Source: Megalonaias nervosa (Eukaryota; Mollusca; Bivalvia; Unionida; Unionidae). From it: a DNA stretch of 64,000 nt. The notes below the pieces were generated by a model that was not told where the DNA came from, made no database searches, and saw nothing but the letters and a program-made list of their open reading frames with translations. Where the stretch lies: NCBI GenBank assembly GCA_016617855.1, contig JAECUM010004411.1:1-64000 (forward strand). Reading direction: 5' to 3'. The position numbers and the translations under genes were made by a program. This document shows, piece after piece, positions 11,961 to 23,700 of the stretch (position 1 is its first letter; the number at the start of each line of letters is the position of its first letter).

Positions 11961-12429
11961 GTGCTGACATACTAATACATCAGCACATGCATAAGCATAA
12001 ATCCCCTCATATGTTAAATGAACATATGATTACCACAAAATATCCTCAACAGTCTATGAAATAAAGAAAAACCCAATACATTCATAAGGAAGTGCCATGT
12101 AGTGCGTCTAGTCTATTTAGAGCAAAAATGTCAAGATTTATCCTAACATGCATGTAATAGGCACGAAACCAGGAGAATGGAAATCGAGATGTAAATAAAT
12201 GCTGTGTTGCTACATTATTTCTTCCTTCACAATGTGTTCATGTAGAAATCGTTTAGTTCATGAGACATCATCGTCATCTTTTCGTCATCATTATCATCAT
12301 TATCTTCCTTAATTGGGTTCCTCAAAACAGAGCGTAGTCAAAATTGGGAGTGGGCATGTGTCAGGTAAAAATACCGCTTAATACAGGTTAAACACAACAG
12401 TAAAGACGTTATTTTAAACATTAAAGATT
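11961..12429. other. Spacer between two LINE fossils
   Basis: This probably includes 5' flank of the first fossil and 3' end of the second (ATCATC-rich stretch at 12265-12305). No further coding similarity was seen. Confidence 0.4.
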
Positions 12430-12985
12430 GAGCGTGGCCAGCTGTAGTGATTCCAATGTGGTCTGGCTGATCAGGCTCTCAAGCAGGCTGTTCTTTATGA
12501 TGACAAAGACGGGAAATGCGCTTTTCTTGTAGATAGATGAGATAGTCTGTGACTACCAGTATGTCATAAGGTGTTCTCTGGTCCAAGATAAAGTAGTTGT
12601 TAGGTATGTCGACCAGATGTCAAACATCCTTCTCATTAATACTACAATTCTCAGTGGAACGGACGATTCCGTGCAAGAGGCAATCGCTCGTAAAGAGTCC
12701 TGTTGTAGATGTAGCGAGTCATTGATATATGCCAGGAATATTCCCATAAATGTGCCTTGAGTGACGCATGATATGACCAGTGAAGAGGTGGACTTAATGT
12801 CGTCTAGATCAGTTTATATCAGTTTCTTGAGTACAGTTGGAGAGAAAGCCAATAATCCAGCCAAAAGGTGTTGCTCCTTACACCAATGAGATTAAGCGAA
12901 AACTTTTTTAATAGGCTTGATGGTGTATTCTGTCAAATGCCTTGCAGAAATCCAAAATTACGCTATCGATCTGCTGTCTTTTACC

Positions 12986-13099
12986 CAAACCCCTTGTTAG
13001 ATCCTGTCTATAGCGGATACATTCAAACCCCTTGTTAGATCCTGTCTATAGCGGATACATCCAAACCCCTTGTTAGATCCTGTCTATAGCGGATACATT
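12986..13099. repeat. 38-bp tandem triplication inside LINE RT
   Basis: CAAACCCCTTGTTAGATCC and TGTCTATAGCGGATACAT repeat at 12986, 13024 and 13062, almost without differences. The amplification happened after the LINE inserted and breaks its RT domain. Confidence 0.97.
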
Positions 13100-13505
13100 G
13101 CGTATTACAGGACCTTCTTGTCTGAAATCCATGTTGGCAGTCAGCATGCATGCTGTGATATTCAGTCTTACATGACAGAACTGTGTATCATGCGTCCTAA
13201 TATGTCATGAAAGTCAGGGATATCGGTTGAAAGTTTTCTGATGCGGAATGGGCTTCTTTCGTAAAGATTGAAGTAACAAAGGCGGTTTTCCTGTTGTTGT
13301 GGATCTTAAACCTGTCTAGAATGATTTTGAAGAGTCTCCTACGGTCAGATCATAATTCTAAGGCAAGCTTCTTTCATTAATTTACCATGAATTTGGCTTA
13401 AGCCAGTTACTAATATATGTGTTTTCATTTCATGAAGTAACTTCATTATTCTTTCTTCAGAGACAACAATAGGAGGCACGATGACGTATGACTAGTTCCA
13501 ATATT

Positions 13506-13507
<2 letters not shown>

Positions 13508-13568
<61 letters not shown>
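13508..13568. repeat. TA dinucleotide microsatellite
   Basis: An uninterrupted alternating TA run of about 60 bases lies within the LINE fossil. Confidence 0.98.
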
Positions 13569-13572
<4 letters not shown>

Positions 13573-13898
13573 GTCTTTGGAAAATTCTTAAGTTTATGAT
13601 TGAAGATGTTAGCTCAGTTGGTGCTGCGTTAAAATGTGATACAATTTTCTTTTCTAGGAAGCAACACTTGTGATGACATGCTTTCTCTCCTTGTTAAAAT
13701 GTAAAAATTCCCAAACTGTCTTATTTGGTCACTACTTAGCGTATTTTTAACATGGGCGTCACGGACCTGTTAACACATTTTCTGTCCCTGTCGTTTTAAG
13801 AACATATATCACTGACATGGGAGTCATGGACCTGTCAGCACATCTATTGTGCTTGTCACTTTAAGGCCTTATAATTTCAACACATATCAGCTAAGTTG

Positions 13899-14163
13899 CA
13901 CCGCCAAAGTGGTTAAAGCGTCCACCTCGAAAACGAGATGTCGCGGGTTCGAACCCTGGCTGAGTCATACCAAACACTTATAACTATGGTACTAGCAGCT
14001 GCCTCGCTTGGCGCTCAGCATTAAGAGGTCGGTGTCGGTCTGGTTTCAGGATAATGTGACTAGGTGGGACATGGTGCTACATGTCTGCGGCATGATGTCC
14101 CAGTTCTAGACATCACTGTAAGCTGCCACACTGCGGACATCATTAATGCTACTTTAAAAATCC

Positions 14164-14202
<39 letters not shown>
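13899..14202 (+). mobile_element. tRNA-derived SINE, family A, full-length copy
   Basis: The head is tRNA-like: an A-box-like AAGTGGTTAAAGCG follows the start, and GGGTTCGAACCCTGG forms a near-ideal B box at about 13945-13959. The body contains GCTCAGCATTAAGAGGTC, GATAATGTGACTAGG and GCGGCATGATGTCCCAG, and the 3' end is a CA repeat (14165-14200). Flanking direct repeats AGCTAAGTTG (13889-13898) and AGCTAAGCTG (14203-14212) look like a target-site duplication with one mismatch. A second full copy is at 45738-46050 and a 3' fragment at 29388-29530. It is transcribable by RNA polymerase III in principle. It is not a functional tRNA gene because the cloverleaf is not kept. Confidence 0.88.
14165..14200. 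repeat. CA microsatellite forming the SINE tail
   Basis: This is an alternating CA run at the 3' end of the SINE. The ORF over it on the minus strand is a by-product. Confidence 0.97.
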
Positions 14203-14204
<2 letters not shown>

Positions 14205-15130
14205 CTAAGCTGGATGACTTGGCACGCCTGAACCACTAATGTTTCAGTTAGATAATTCTGATATTTCTGCTTTACGTGGCTGGCCATAAGGCTTGAAGCT
14301 CATCCAAAAAGGAGAAACGTTTTCTTCAACAGTATGATAACATTTATTTTTGATGATTGACAGGTTCTGTTGACGTGCTCTGTTGGTCTTTCTGGCCGAT
14401 CTAAACGCGCGAATGTTCAACAGAAGTAGCAGGTATTTTATGTTCGACACGAGGACTTTACGCCACACGGAGTTTTCTTTTCGGCTGTTTTCATCCTTGG
14501 CACAGTGACATTACAATCGCAGATGGCATTGTGTGCACAAATGTCAGGAATAGCAAAACAACTGTTTATTGTTGACGGTCTATTTTGGAAAGAAAAGGTC
14601 CAGGGTACTTTCTTCTCTAGTTAAAAAGTCGACGATATTGTTAAGAGATAACTTGCTTTCCTGACAGACGAAGGATTCAATAATAAGCTTTTTGTACTAT
14701 GACTAACTTGAAAATGAAAAGGATGAAAGTGTAATCGACCAGTTTGCGTCTGTGAGGTTGAACTCACCAGCTATATGGATGATAGTTCCAGGGAACTTAG
14801 GGCATACAGACTTAACAATGCTGATCAAATACAAAGTGTACTTATATAATTTTAGTATGTACGACGGTAAAATGTGTTGGCAATCAGGCTTTGAGAGTTC
14901 GTGCTCTTGATTTTTTGTAGAACAATTCGCAGTCTGTATCAGTATCAACAGGATCCTTTGTAACATTTTTTATCAGAAGTAAAGCGCCTCCTTACCCATC
15001 AGTCCTATGATTTCCATGGATGTTATAATCACTATTTGGAGGAAGAACTTAATAATATCTGATAGAGTGATTAAGCCAGGTTCACAACCACAAACTCTAC
15101 TAGTGCTGGCATATTACAGAAAGTTCCACA

Positions 15131-16692
15131 TGTGCATTTTCTCCGACCTTCATAACACTGGGTATTTACGGATAACAGTCCGATATTACTGTCCGTAGCT
15201 AAGTTGAGTTTTCTTTCTTAAGGAGACTAGATTACAAAGGGGTGGAAGTTTTTTTATGTAGTGAGTATAATAAATGGTATCAGTGACGTTTTAAATAATA
15301 GATAAGTTTAAAATGTTGCAGGTTGAACTACTGCTACTACCATATGAATTGGCACCATAGTATTTAAGCCTTCATTGTGAGAGACATTTTCAACTTAGTC
15401 TGTTAATACCGTCTGAAAAAGTGAATAGGTTCAGTAGGTCATAATAACAACAAGTGTTGTTAATGTTATGAAGTCACTTATGTAGGATATACTGCATCGT
15501 TCACACTGACAGGATGGTAATATTAGGACTAAGTCACTTGTGTAAGATATACTTCATTCTTCACATTTTCACAATATATAACTGTTCTATTGATTTTAGA
15601 TGACATTAATTTTCATCCAGTAAATCACAGAGAAATTTATGTAAATTAAAAGTTTCTTCGCTTATCAGTAGATTAAAGATTAATCTCTCATACTTAACCA
15701 AGTAATTCGATTATTTTCATGCAATTGTTTTCGCTTGTAATCATCAACGGATTTAAATTGCAAACAAGAAATATTTGAAAGCTTTACTGCGAGTAAAGTT
15801 AATCAGCTGTTATAAATAAGGGAAATAACTGCATGTATGTTTGCCAACAAGGCTTAATGTCCCTTCGAGTTGCCTCCCCTATCCCGAATCGTGTGAGTTG
15901 GAATTTTTCAGATATTTTTCTTCCTTTTAATATCCGCATTGCTTGAAACAAGGACATCTTGTTTGGTAGCAACCTCTCTTCCCTTCCCGTCCCGTGTACT
16001 TGTTAACATGGTTGGGAAATAAATAAATAGATCCCAAAAACAAAAAATAAAAAAAAATAAAAAAATATAAAATAAAAAAAAATAAAAAAACTACACAGAC
16101 AAGAAATTCTTAGGCACAGTGCTAGACCAACACGTTGTTCTCTGTCCTTTTTTCTGACATCACTGGTAGAACAACAACGCTCTAGGCACAGTGCTATCTA
16201 CCTGAAGATGACCTTTATAAACTGTGACGTTATTCCAAACAAAGAACCAACTTTTCTGGGTACGGTTAGTAGTTTTCAACACGATTATACAAAACCTGCT
16301 TGACATTGGAGCAATAAAGTTAAATTAATGGATTCGAGCGATTCAACCCATAAGTATATAAAGTGATTCGATTTTTATCCTATTTAAATAAAGTGGTGAA
16401 TTTGGAGGAGGGATTGGGGGTGTTGTTGTTGTTTTTTTTTTTTTAAAAACTTTTTCTTTGACTTTTCATGGCCAAATTCGTACGCGTAATTTTGCAAAAT
16501 TCAGCAGTCATGTTTCTTTCCATAATTTTGGATGGTATAATTAGATTTTGAGGTCACTTAAATGATTTTGTAGATTTCCTATTATGTATTAATGGCATTT
16601 GGATTTAGAATTGCGTGCTATTTTTAATCTTAACAGATAAGTTACTCAGACTGAGGTTGAGCATGGCAGATAGATGTATCGGGCACGTTCAT

Positions 16693-16755
<63 letters not shown>

Positions 16756-17046
16756 TTACCCATATTGTGATTGACCATGGCAGATAGATATATCATGCAC
16801 GTTCATTCATATAATTTAATGCATATTTTGCAGGTTTTATGTATCAGGATTTTTACGTCAGGGACGTAAATTGTTTTCGTCTCAATGGGAGAATACGTGT
16901 TGTACAAATACAAACCTAGATACTTCATTGGTGGCAAACCTCCACAAAAATATAGCACGGATTTCGAGCATTTAATCTGCACCCATTTTCGTTTACTATA
17001 TACAAATCGTATACACGTGTACGGTTATTAGTATTATCGTGTGCAG
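15131..17046. other. AT-rich stretch, no gene recognised
   Basis: It contains an A-rich AAATAAA-type run at 16016-16090, a TAGGCACAGTGCT word repeated at about 16110 and 16183, a T run near 16432, a TA microsatellite at 16695-16752, and a short dyad TTTACGTC/GACGTAAA near 16852-16871. No coding similarity was seen. Confidence 0.5.
16695..16752. repeat. TA microsatellite between short direct repeats
   Basis: A run of about 58 bases of alternating AT is flanked by two diverged copies of CATGGCAGATAGAT and GCACGTTCAT (about 16663-16693 and 16777-16807). Confidence 0.95.
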
Positions 17047-17054
17047 TGCGTGTT

Positions 17055-17269
17055 CAGTGGCGTAGCTTGGGGGTGGGGGGTGGTGGTGCGGACAGCTGTC
17101 CCCGGGCGCCATGTGCCAGGGGCGCCAAAATGAGGAAAATACAACTATTCGTTATCTCAAATGCACTTGAAGGGGGCGCCAAGTTTATGTTTCGTTCCCG
17201 GGCGCTAAGTAAGAGGGCGCCAAGTTTATGTTTTGTCCCCGGGCGCTAAGTACCCTCGCTACGCCACTG
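17055..17269. mobile_element. hAT-type MITE, 215 bp, with 8-bp target duplication
   Basis: The left end is CAGTGGCGTAGC and the right end its exact complement GCTACGCCACTG, giving 12-bp perfect terminal inverted repeats. The copy is flanked on both sides by TGCGTGTT (17047-17054 and 17270-17277), a perfect 8-bp target duplication as made by hAT transposases. The inside has no transposase. It is far richer in G and C than its surroundings and holds an imperfect direct repeat of GGGCGCCAAGTTTATGTTT followed by CCCGGGCGCTAAGTA. It depends on an enzyme made elsewhere. The perfect duplication and termini suggest a fairly recent insertion. Confidence 0.93.
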
Positions 17270-17277
17270 TGCGTGTT

Positions 17278-17550
17278 CAGCCATTTAACAGCATCATCAT
17301 CAGCAACATGCAGAGCCTGCAGTCCACCAAGGAACGTTGTCAGTGGACAGTTGTTCACAATGTGTGACATGGTCTGAAGATCTCCACAGCAACAGGAGGA
17401 GTTAGCGGCCTGGCCCCATCGGACAAGGTTGACTGCACAACGACAATGTCCTGTCCGAAAGCGGTTCAGTGTGGTCCACAGATGACGTGGAAGGCTGAAG
17501 CCAGGAGGGCAGACAGATGGCTCAGCTACGAGGGAGTGGTTTACATCTGT
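17278..17550 (-). pseudogene. LINE C-terminal zinc-binding tail fragment
   Basis: On the minus strand a frame stays open from about 17545 to the MITE edge. It contains LPRHLWTTLNRFRTG, then CRCAVNLVRWG, SCCCGDLQTMSHIVNNCPLT and LHVADDDAVKWL. This is the conserved tail found after the RT domain in many animal LINEs (pattern RTG..C..L..WG....C.CG..QTM.HI...CP, then L..AD.DAV.WL). Only about 90 residues remain. There is no RT domain upstream, and the last codons are cut by the hAT-type MITE. The frame is unexpectedly free of stops, so the fragment may be young. Confidence 0.85.
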
Positions 17551-19391
17551 TGAAGAGCACTTAACGTTCCATGCCGAAATAGGCCGATAAATCAGCCCTT
17601 CACCCGTAATGATGTTGATTTTCGGGTGACATATCGTCCATCAGTATCAACACAGATTTGGGAGGATGATTTATCGGACTAATGCCGAAATAGCTGTCAT
17701 ATCCTGCGGCAACGGACCTAACCAGACTGGGCATCTCGAAGTCAAGCGGACTGCTGGATGTGAGGTGATACAGTCGTACTGGTAGATACCGACAATCGTA
17801 TAATTTCATGTACCAACCATGTCGGCCAGTTCTGCGCGTCGGGTAATTCTGCGCAACGATACGACATTCCTATAAACATTGGATCAAGTTTTGTTTTTTG
17901 GGTCGATAATCCAATTTGTATCAAGAAAGAACGGTTTTCCTTTAATTAAGGAAAGTGATATTCATAAATTGTTCAAAATACCCCACATTTTCTCCCTAAT
18001 TGCATTCGAAAATGTGATTTCTAAATGTCAACATGAACACCCACTCCATGACCTTCTTGAACTTTTAACCCAGAAAATCCTATTTACTATGTATCTTTTA
18101 CAATCATAAAATAAATACATTATTTGAAAGATGGAAATGTATACCTTTAAACAATACTGCATTTTAATCCAAGTTTCCAATTTTGCAAGAAGCTGTCCCA
18201 CACGCACAAAATCGTCTGCTATCCAAAATGTGAACTTGCCCCGAGAACGGGATTCTCAAGAAATTCACCGGCCTATAGTCTGTTTCTGAATTATTTGGTA
18301 TTTATTTTCCCATAAACGAGACGTTGTAAACTTAATACATCCTATTCATTGTTGTTTCTCTTCAACATAATAGCTTATTTTCTTTTATAAAATGTTGAAC
18401 TTTACTAAAAAAAAATGTACATAATCTGTTTAGTTTGCTTAATATCTCTTGACATTTATTGCCATTTTTACGTTGAATTTTGGAAAACCAGCTATAAACC
18501 TGACCTAATTATTCTACTGAAATGCGGATAGAAATAGTCCAAAGTAATGTATTTCATTTCCATAGCCCGATGGATAAACATTACATCTTTTCAAAACTAT
18601 GCGCAGAATAGGCCGACATATCGCGAGTCATGAAAACACAGGGATGGTATCCCGTATGTCCAAAATTAATATTATTTTGAACAGAATATTCTGGTGACAA
18701 TTACCTCTTTTCAAATGGTAAGCATTGCAGTATTTTATTTTCGTCAATCGGTTGAATTCGTATGCATTTTGCTTCAATATTGGTGACGGAAACCTTAAGT
18801 GCGTAGAAATGCCCGACAGCCTTGTACATAGTTTAGTTGAGTACATACAAATCGTACACATGTACAAACGCATTGAAAGACACAGATAAGCTAGACTGGC
18901 AACTTTCTAGCTAGCGATGAAGCATGGGCAATAACTGGTTCAATTTACTTCTGTGCAGAGAAAATAAAATGTCGACAAAACTTAAGAAATAAACATGATT
19001 CAGTTCTAATTCTGAATACTAATGTTTATATCACCATAATATTAATATTTTAAGATAGCATTATATCTATGTCTGCCACCTTTGCTGGATGGCAAAAAAC
19101 ATGTTGAAAGCTCTTAATCTCAGATTTTTGTATCGAGCCTCAACTTTTGATAGCAATTTGTATGCTATAAAGTACACTTGGTCTTAAAGAAAAATAAAGA
19201 GACAAATATTAAACGAAACGCTTTAGGTGGTCAAAAATGAGTATCTACCTGTCTATCTAACTAATGGAGCTTAAGTTTCAATCATGCTTTGCCAAGTGTG
19301 TGTTTTTGTATGTGTGTGTCTGTGTCTGTGTGTGTCTGTGTGTGTGTGATTAAAGCTCATCTAAATCTGATTCAGAATTAAACTCCATTAC

Positions 19392-19444
<53 letters not shown>

Positions 19445-19789
19445 TCCAGCTATAATAAAACATAAGGATAATCCTCCTAATGATAAACGTTCCATTTAGA
19501 CAGATATTTTGTTATCGAAAATCGGATAGATAGATAGATCCACCACCACCCTCTTTTTTTTTCTTCAAACTAGATAGAGGCAAATGGTAAGTGATATTCC
19601 AGTTCATTGTGCTACGGTCATTACGTGGTCTACAGTGTACGAGGTTTGAATTTGTCCATATACATTTATACTCATTTGCACTGTAAAACAGTTAACGCCC
19701 ATTTTCGTCTACTAATCATTAACCTTAAACGAGGTAGATTTCTTATCTGAGTGTGTTACCTAAATGAACAGGTATTCACAGTATGTGCC
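17551..19789. other. Mostly unique sequence, no gene recognised
   Basis: 17600-17900 has somewhat more CpG than its surroundings and short ORFs on both strands, but I recognise none of them. A TGTG-rich patch (19296-19350) and a GA microsatellite (19394-19440) lie near the end. Confidence 0.45.
19394..19440. repeat. GA dinucleotide microsatellite
   Basis: An uninterrupted GA run of about 46 bases. Confidence 0.98.
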
Positions 19790-20136
19790 TATTGGTCTGA
19801 CGTCACACGTTTACACACCCCGATTTCAGCCATTATTCTGGAAGTCCAGTTACATTTAGCTGTGGCTGGTGCGTTGATTTTAATTCTGGCATCATTCTGT
19901 GAATGTAAATAGGGAAACTTATCACTAATTTGGACCAGATTAAGTTAACTAATTGCCCAGGTGAGCCTTTGATCCAACCGCTGACGTCACCTTCATTGCT
20001 TTTCGTGGTTTGTGGAGTGTGTAAACTTGACAATCGGCCCTGGGTTTGGGTGTGCCGACTCTTCAGTTGCCAAAGGAAAGTCAAATTGTTTCCAAATATC
20101 GAAATACTATGTACATTTCACCTGCATAAGGTAGGT
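19790..20136 (+). promoter_or_regulatory. Promoter-like CCAAT/CRE cluster with downstream donor-like site
   Basis: An inverted CCAAT box (ATTGG at 19791) is followed at once by the full palindromic cAMP-response element TGACGTCA (19798-19805). A second TGACGTCA lies at 19982-19989. Close spacing of inverted CCAAT and CRE is common in animal TATA-less promoters. About 140 bases after the second site, AAG|GTAGGT (20128-20136) fits a 5' splice donor, so 20000-20130 could be a first exon. No initiator, CpG island or protein similarity supports this, and the minus strand cannot be excluded. Confidence 0.3.
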
Positions 20137-20584
20137 TGCTTTTTAAGTGTAACTATGAATGTCATTTAACAATGATATTAACATGTTATTGGCCACTTCC
20201 GCTCTATATTAAGATTGAATAAGGATTGACAGGTGTGTAAAGTAACGACGCCATTAGGTGTTTTCTTGAGACAGTTCTTCTTTAAAATAAGAATTTTAAG
20301 ACGTAGCTTTGAAATATCGGATGACAGAAAAGTTTCCTAATTGTAGAATTTTTGTGCGAAACTGCCTCAAAATCACAACCAATGCCACTGTTTAAATTCA
20401 ATTATCGGTCGATACTGCAGAGTAAATTGGGGGTGGGTGGAAAAAGCAAGTCGGGTACATAAGGAGCAAAATGACACGAGCTTTAAATATGTACATATCT
20501 AGGATGCGCATTTTTAACATTTGAGTGTTCTTCAAACTTTTAGTTAAATCGGTGTATTTAATTCTTCACATCATGTTGTATATA
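20137..20584. other. Unannotated stretch
   Basis: Nothing recognised apart from AT-rich sequence. Confidence 0.4.
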
Positions 20585-20696
20585 CTGTATATATTGTACA
20601 TAAGAGATAGAAGGCCTCAAGGTAGATTAGTTCTGTAACTAATTGACTTACCTTCTCTAAATAAAGTCTTTGTTATTATTGTTATTAACCATAGTT
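20585..20696 (+). mobile_element. LINE/SINE 3' tail, plus orientation
   Basis: Shares AAGGCCTCAAGGTAGATTAG, a CTTACC-TCTCTAAATAAAGTC block and a terminal TTATTA repeat with copies at 20738-20835 (minus), 55139-55225 (plus) and 60036-60135 (minus). The AATAAA box followed by a TTA microsatellite is typical of CR1-like tails. No coding part remains. Confidence 0.7.
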
Positions 20697-20737
20697 GCTT
20701 ACCGGTCTGCACATTGTTACATAATTAGCATTACACC

Positions 20738-20835
20738 GGGTAATAATAATAATAACAAAGATGATTTTAGAGTGTGATTCAGTTAGTTATAAATCAGAAA
20801 TTAATTTACCTTGAGGCCCTTTACAAGCTTATAAT
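20738..20835 (-). mobile_element. LINE/SINE 3' tail, minus orientation
   Basis: The reverse complement reads AAAGGGCCTCAAGGTAAATT and ends in a TTATTA repeat. It faces the copy at 20585-20696, tail to tail, with about 40 bases between them. Confidence 0.65.
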
Positions 20836-20972
20836 AATATGTTCACACACACACATAAGCAACTATTCACATAAATGCTGCATTGCTGCTCTTTACAAGC
20901 TAATAATAATATGTTCACACACAGACACACACACATATAAATAACTATTCACATAAATGCTGTATTGCTGCA
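20819..20972. repeat. Two-copy tandem repeat, about 72 bp
   Basis: CTTTACAAGC, ATAATAATATGTTCACACAC, AACTATTCACATAAATGCTG and ATTGCTGC occur twice in order. Confidence 0.9.
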
Positions 20973-21054
20973 GAAATTAAAATGAACAGGATTTGTTTTG
21001 TGTAACATGCACTTTAATAAGTACACAATCTATTGTGAAAGGAAGAGATACTTG

Positions 21055-21603
21055 GAACTGATTTACGGATTTACTAGCATGATTTACATAGCAATACTGC
21101 AATGAATAACAAAAGATACGGATTTACTAGCATGACTTCAGAAGCAATATCGCAATGAATAACAAAAGATATGAATTTACTAGCATGACTTATGTAGCAA
21201 TACCACAATAAATAACAAAAGATATGGATTTACTAGCATGACTTACATAGCAATACTGCAATAAGTAACAAAAGATATGGATTTACTAGCATGACTCCAG
21301 AAGCAATACCACAATAAATAACAAAAGATGTGGATTTACTAGCATGACTTAGGTAGCAATACCGCAATAAATAACAAAAGATATGGATTTACTAGCATGA
21401 CATCAGAAGCAATGCTGCAATAAATAACAAAAGATATGGATTTACTAGCATGACATCAGAAGCAATTAATTACACAATAAATAACAAAAGATATGGTTTT
21501 ACTAGCATGACTCCAGAAGCAATACCGCAATAAATAACAAAAGATGTGGATTTAGTAGCATGACTTATGTAGCAATACCGCAATGAATAACAAAAGATGT
21601 GGA
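21055..21603. repeat. Minisatellite, about 53-bp unit, about 10 copies
   Basis: The unit is GGATTTACTAGCATGACTT, then a variable TATGTAGC/CAGAAGC block, then AATACCGCAATAAATAACAA and AAGATATG. The alternative middle blocks (ACATAGC, ATGTAGC, CCAGAAGC, ATCAGAAGC) alternate irregularly. Confidence 0.96.
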
Positions 21604-23279
21604 AGCTGTGAAGAGTTATGAGATAATAAATTTAGAAGTCCAAATTGCCACATATTCAATATCGTGATAGGAAATAAGAATGTTTTACAATTATATTGCA
21701 GCATCCGTATTTTTAACAAATTCATGGCAGGCTGGTCAACATATTCTGTTTGACTTGTATGAATGTTTCTTTTCACAAGTTTACGGCTGACTGCTCAACA
21801 TATTCAGTTTGACTCGTGTGAATTGATCTTTTTACAAGTTTTCAGTAACATTGGTAAATAAGTGTGTTTTCCGCCAATAAATTCTTTCAGCATTTTAAGA
21901 TTTCTCAGATACTTCAGTGAGTTGTGAAATTCCAAATATACAAATAGCCAGACAGATGAAAACAAATGTATGTGTCTGCATTAGCATCAAGCAACAAGGA
22001 TAAGCTATTAACATCAATATGGTTATGATGTTGCCTTAATATAAGTTTTCAAGATAGATTTGGTATTGATGCAAAAACAGAATGACAGCTAGTCAGGTGG
22101 TCCCAGCCTCAGTAACAGTAATGTGTTGCCATAGCGATACAGTGTGAATGGTTAATACTGAAATATAGGAACACACAAAACATTGCCACTTTATTTAAGA
22201 AAGAAACTTTTATTGTTTTATAAAATATAAGTGAATTACCTCTTCTATTCAGATTATCTCTCATGTCCACATTAACTCAAGGGCTTAAATAACTTTATAA
22301 ATAAAGAAACAAAAACACTTTTGTCTCTATTTTTGTTTGCACATTAAACAATATAACAATAATTAAAGTTATCCAAAAAAAATACATCACAGCCTTGCTA
22401 TAGCGCACCAAGATAGCTTACACCATGGAGGTCATTATGGATCCACTATGTTTGGTACCATGAAGATTGCTTTAAGATGAACAAATATTTATCTACAGCT
22501 TGCAATAAAATCATGGCATCAGTATTTCACTAACATAAAAATTTAACTACAGCTTGCAATAAAGTCATGGCATCAGGATTTCACTAACATAAAAATTTAA
22601 GAAATGAGAGCTTTAACATTGCTGCATCTGTAAACAAGTGTCACTATTTTTTTAAATAAGAATCTTGTTTTATTCTGAATATATTCACAGCCACATACAA
22701 AATTGTTCAGACATAGGCCCAGGGCAATTGCCTTGAAAAGAATCACTTGTCTGTACTTAGGTCCACAAGCACTACAAGGCCATACGCTTTACTGTTATTT
22801 GGACACATCAAACTATTTCTAGAAATATAAGTTATTGGTTCCTTGTACCTGTGATAATTAATATTCATGACACTGAACACTCGTGTACACTTGGCTTTAG
22901 AGGGGATCATAACTAAAGTTGTTGCCAACAATTTCATAATTTCTGCATGTGTGGATTATTCTGAATAACTCTGCACTTGCATCGCTAACTGTAGGCTTTC
23001 TGGTTGATGTACATTCTGTGTATTTTCAACACAAGCTGTGTGTAGGGATGAATATTTGATGGTCCATGAGTAGTTTCTTTTTCGTAACAGTGCAAATATC
23101 ACAGTGTTTCTCATTCAAGGTTGAAAACTGAAATCATTTCAGAATGACATTGGTCTTTTTCATTGTTTTTTATTCAGTAAATAGAGTTGCTTCAAGATTG
23201 TAATTTGTGTGATATTTATGTGCATGTGTCACAATTACAGAAATCAGTGTCAGTAGATTAAGTAGCTAAACTAAATGGA
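21604..23279. other. AT-rich stretch, nothing recognised
   Basis: The only repeat seen is a two-copy 61-bp unit at 22493-22600 (TACAGCTTGCAATAAA, TCATGGCATCAG). A TTCACAAGTTTACGG-like pair occurs near 21770-21840. No coding similarity. Confidence 0.45.
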
Positions 23280-23700
23280 TTGAAATATAATGTAATTATC
23301 TCATTTTCCTTAATACAATGTAATTATCTCATTTTTCTTAATAGTGTAATTATCTCATTTTCCTAATACAATGTAATTATCTCATTTTCCTAATACAATG
23401 TAATTATCTCATTTTTCTTAATACAGTGTAATTATCTCATTTTCCTTAATACAATATAATTATCTCATTTTCCTTAATACAGTGTAATTATCTAATTTTC
23501 CTAATACAATGTAATTATCTCATTTTCCTAATACAATGTAATTATCTCATTTTTCTTAATACAGTGTAATTATCTCATTTTCCTTAATACAATATAATTA
23601 TCTCATTTTCCTTAATACAATGTAATTATCCCATTTTCCTTAATACAGTGTAGTTATCTCATTTTCCTTAGTACAATCTAATTATCTCGTTTTCCTTAGG
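23280..23700. repeat. Minisatellite, 25-31-bp unit, about 14 copies
   Basis: Units of TGTAATTATCTCATTTTCC with TTAATACAA. Loss or gain of TTA and AC gives length variants. Confidence 0.96.

Larger units (their letters stand above)
12430..15130 (-). pseudogene. Decayed LINE with endonuclease and RT, jockey/CR1-like
   Basis: Read on the minus strand from 15130 downward: TWLNHSIR and GGALLLIKNVTKDPVDTDTD near 14930-15085, and AGEFNLTDANW near 14735-14775 (the GDFNLPDINW block of the endonuclease). Next come an ERIMKLLHEMKTH segment near 13450, a decayed RPISLT block near 13200, ADCQHGFQTRRSC near 13110, ILDFCKAFDRIHHQ near 12915-12960 (RT motif A) and FLAYIND near 12725. Stop codons and frame changes occur throughout. 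The body is split by a SINE (13899-14202) and by a TA microsatellite (13508-13568), and carries a 38-bp triplication at 12986-13099. An intact element would make an approximately 900-residue ORF2 protein; here no frame stays open beyond about 90 residues. The exact clade is uncertain. Confidence 0.85.

Noticed and set aside
13899..13975. Possible functional tRNA gene
   Set aside because: The A- and B-box-like parts are present, but the acceptor and anticodon arms do not pair and a SINE body follows. The same applies at 45738, 62658, 34830 and 50947.
17280..17550. Possible host gene because the frame is open
   Set aside because: The residues match the conserved C-terminal tail of LINE proteins and the frame is cut by a MITE.
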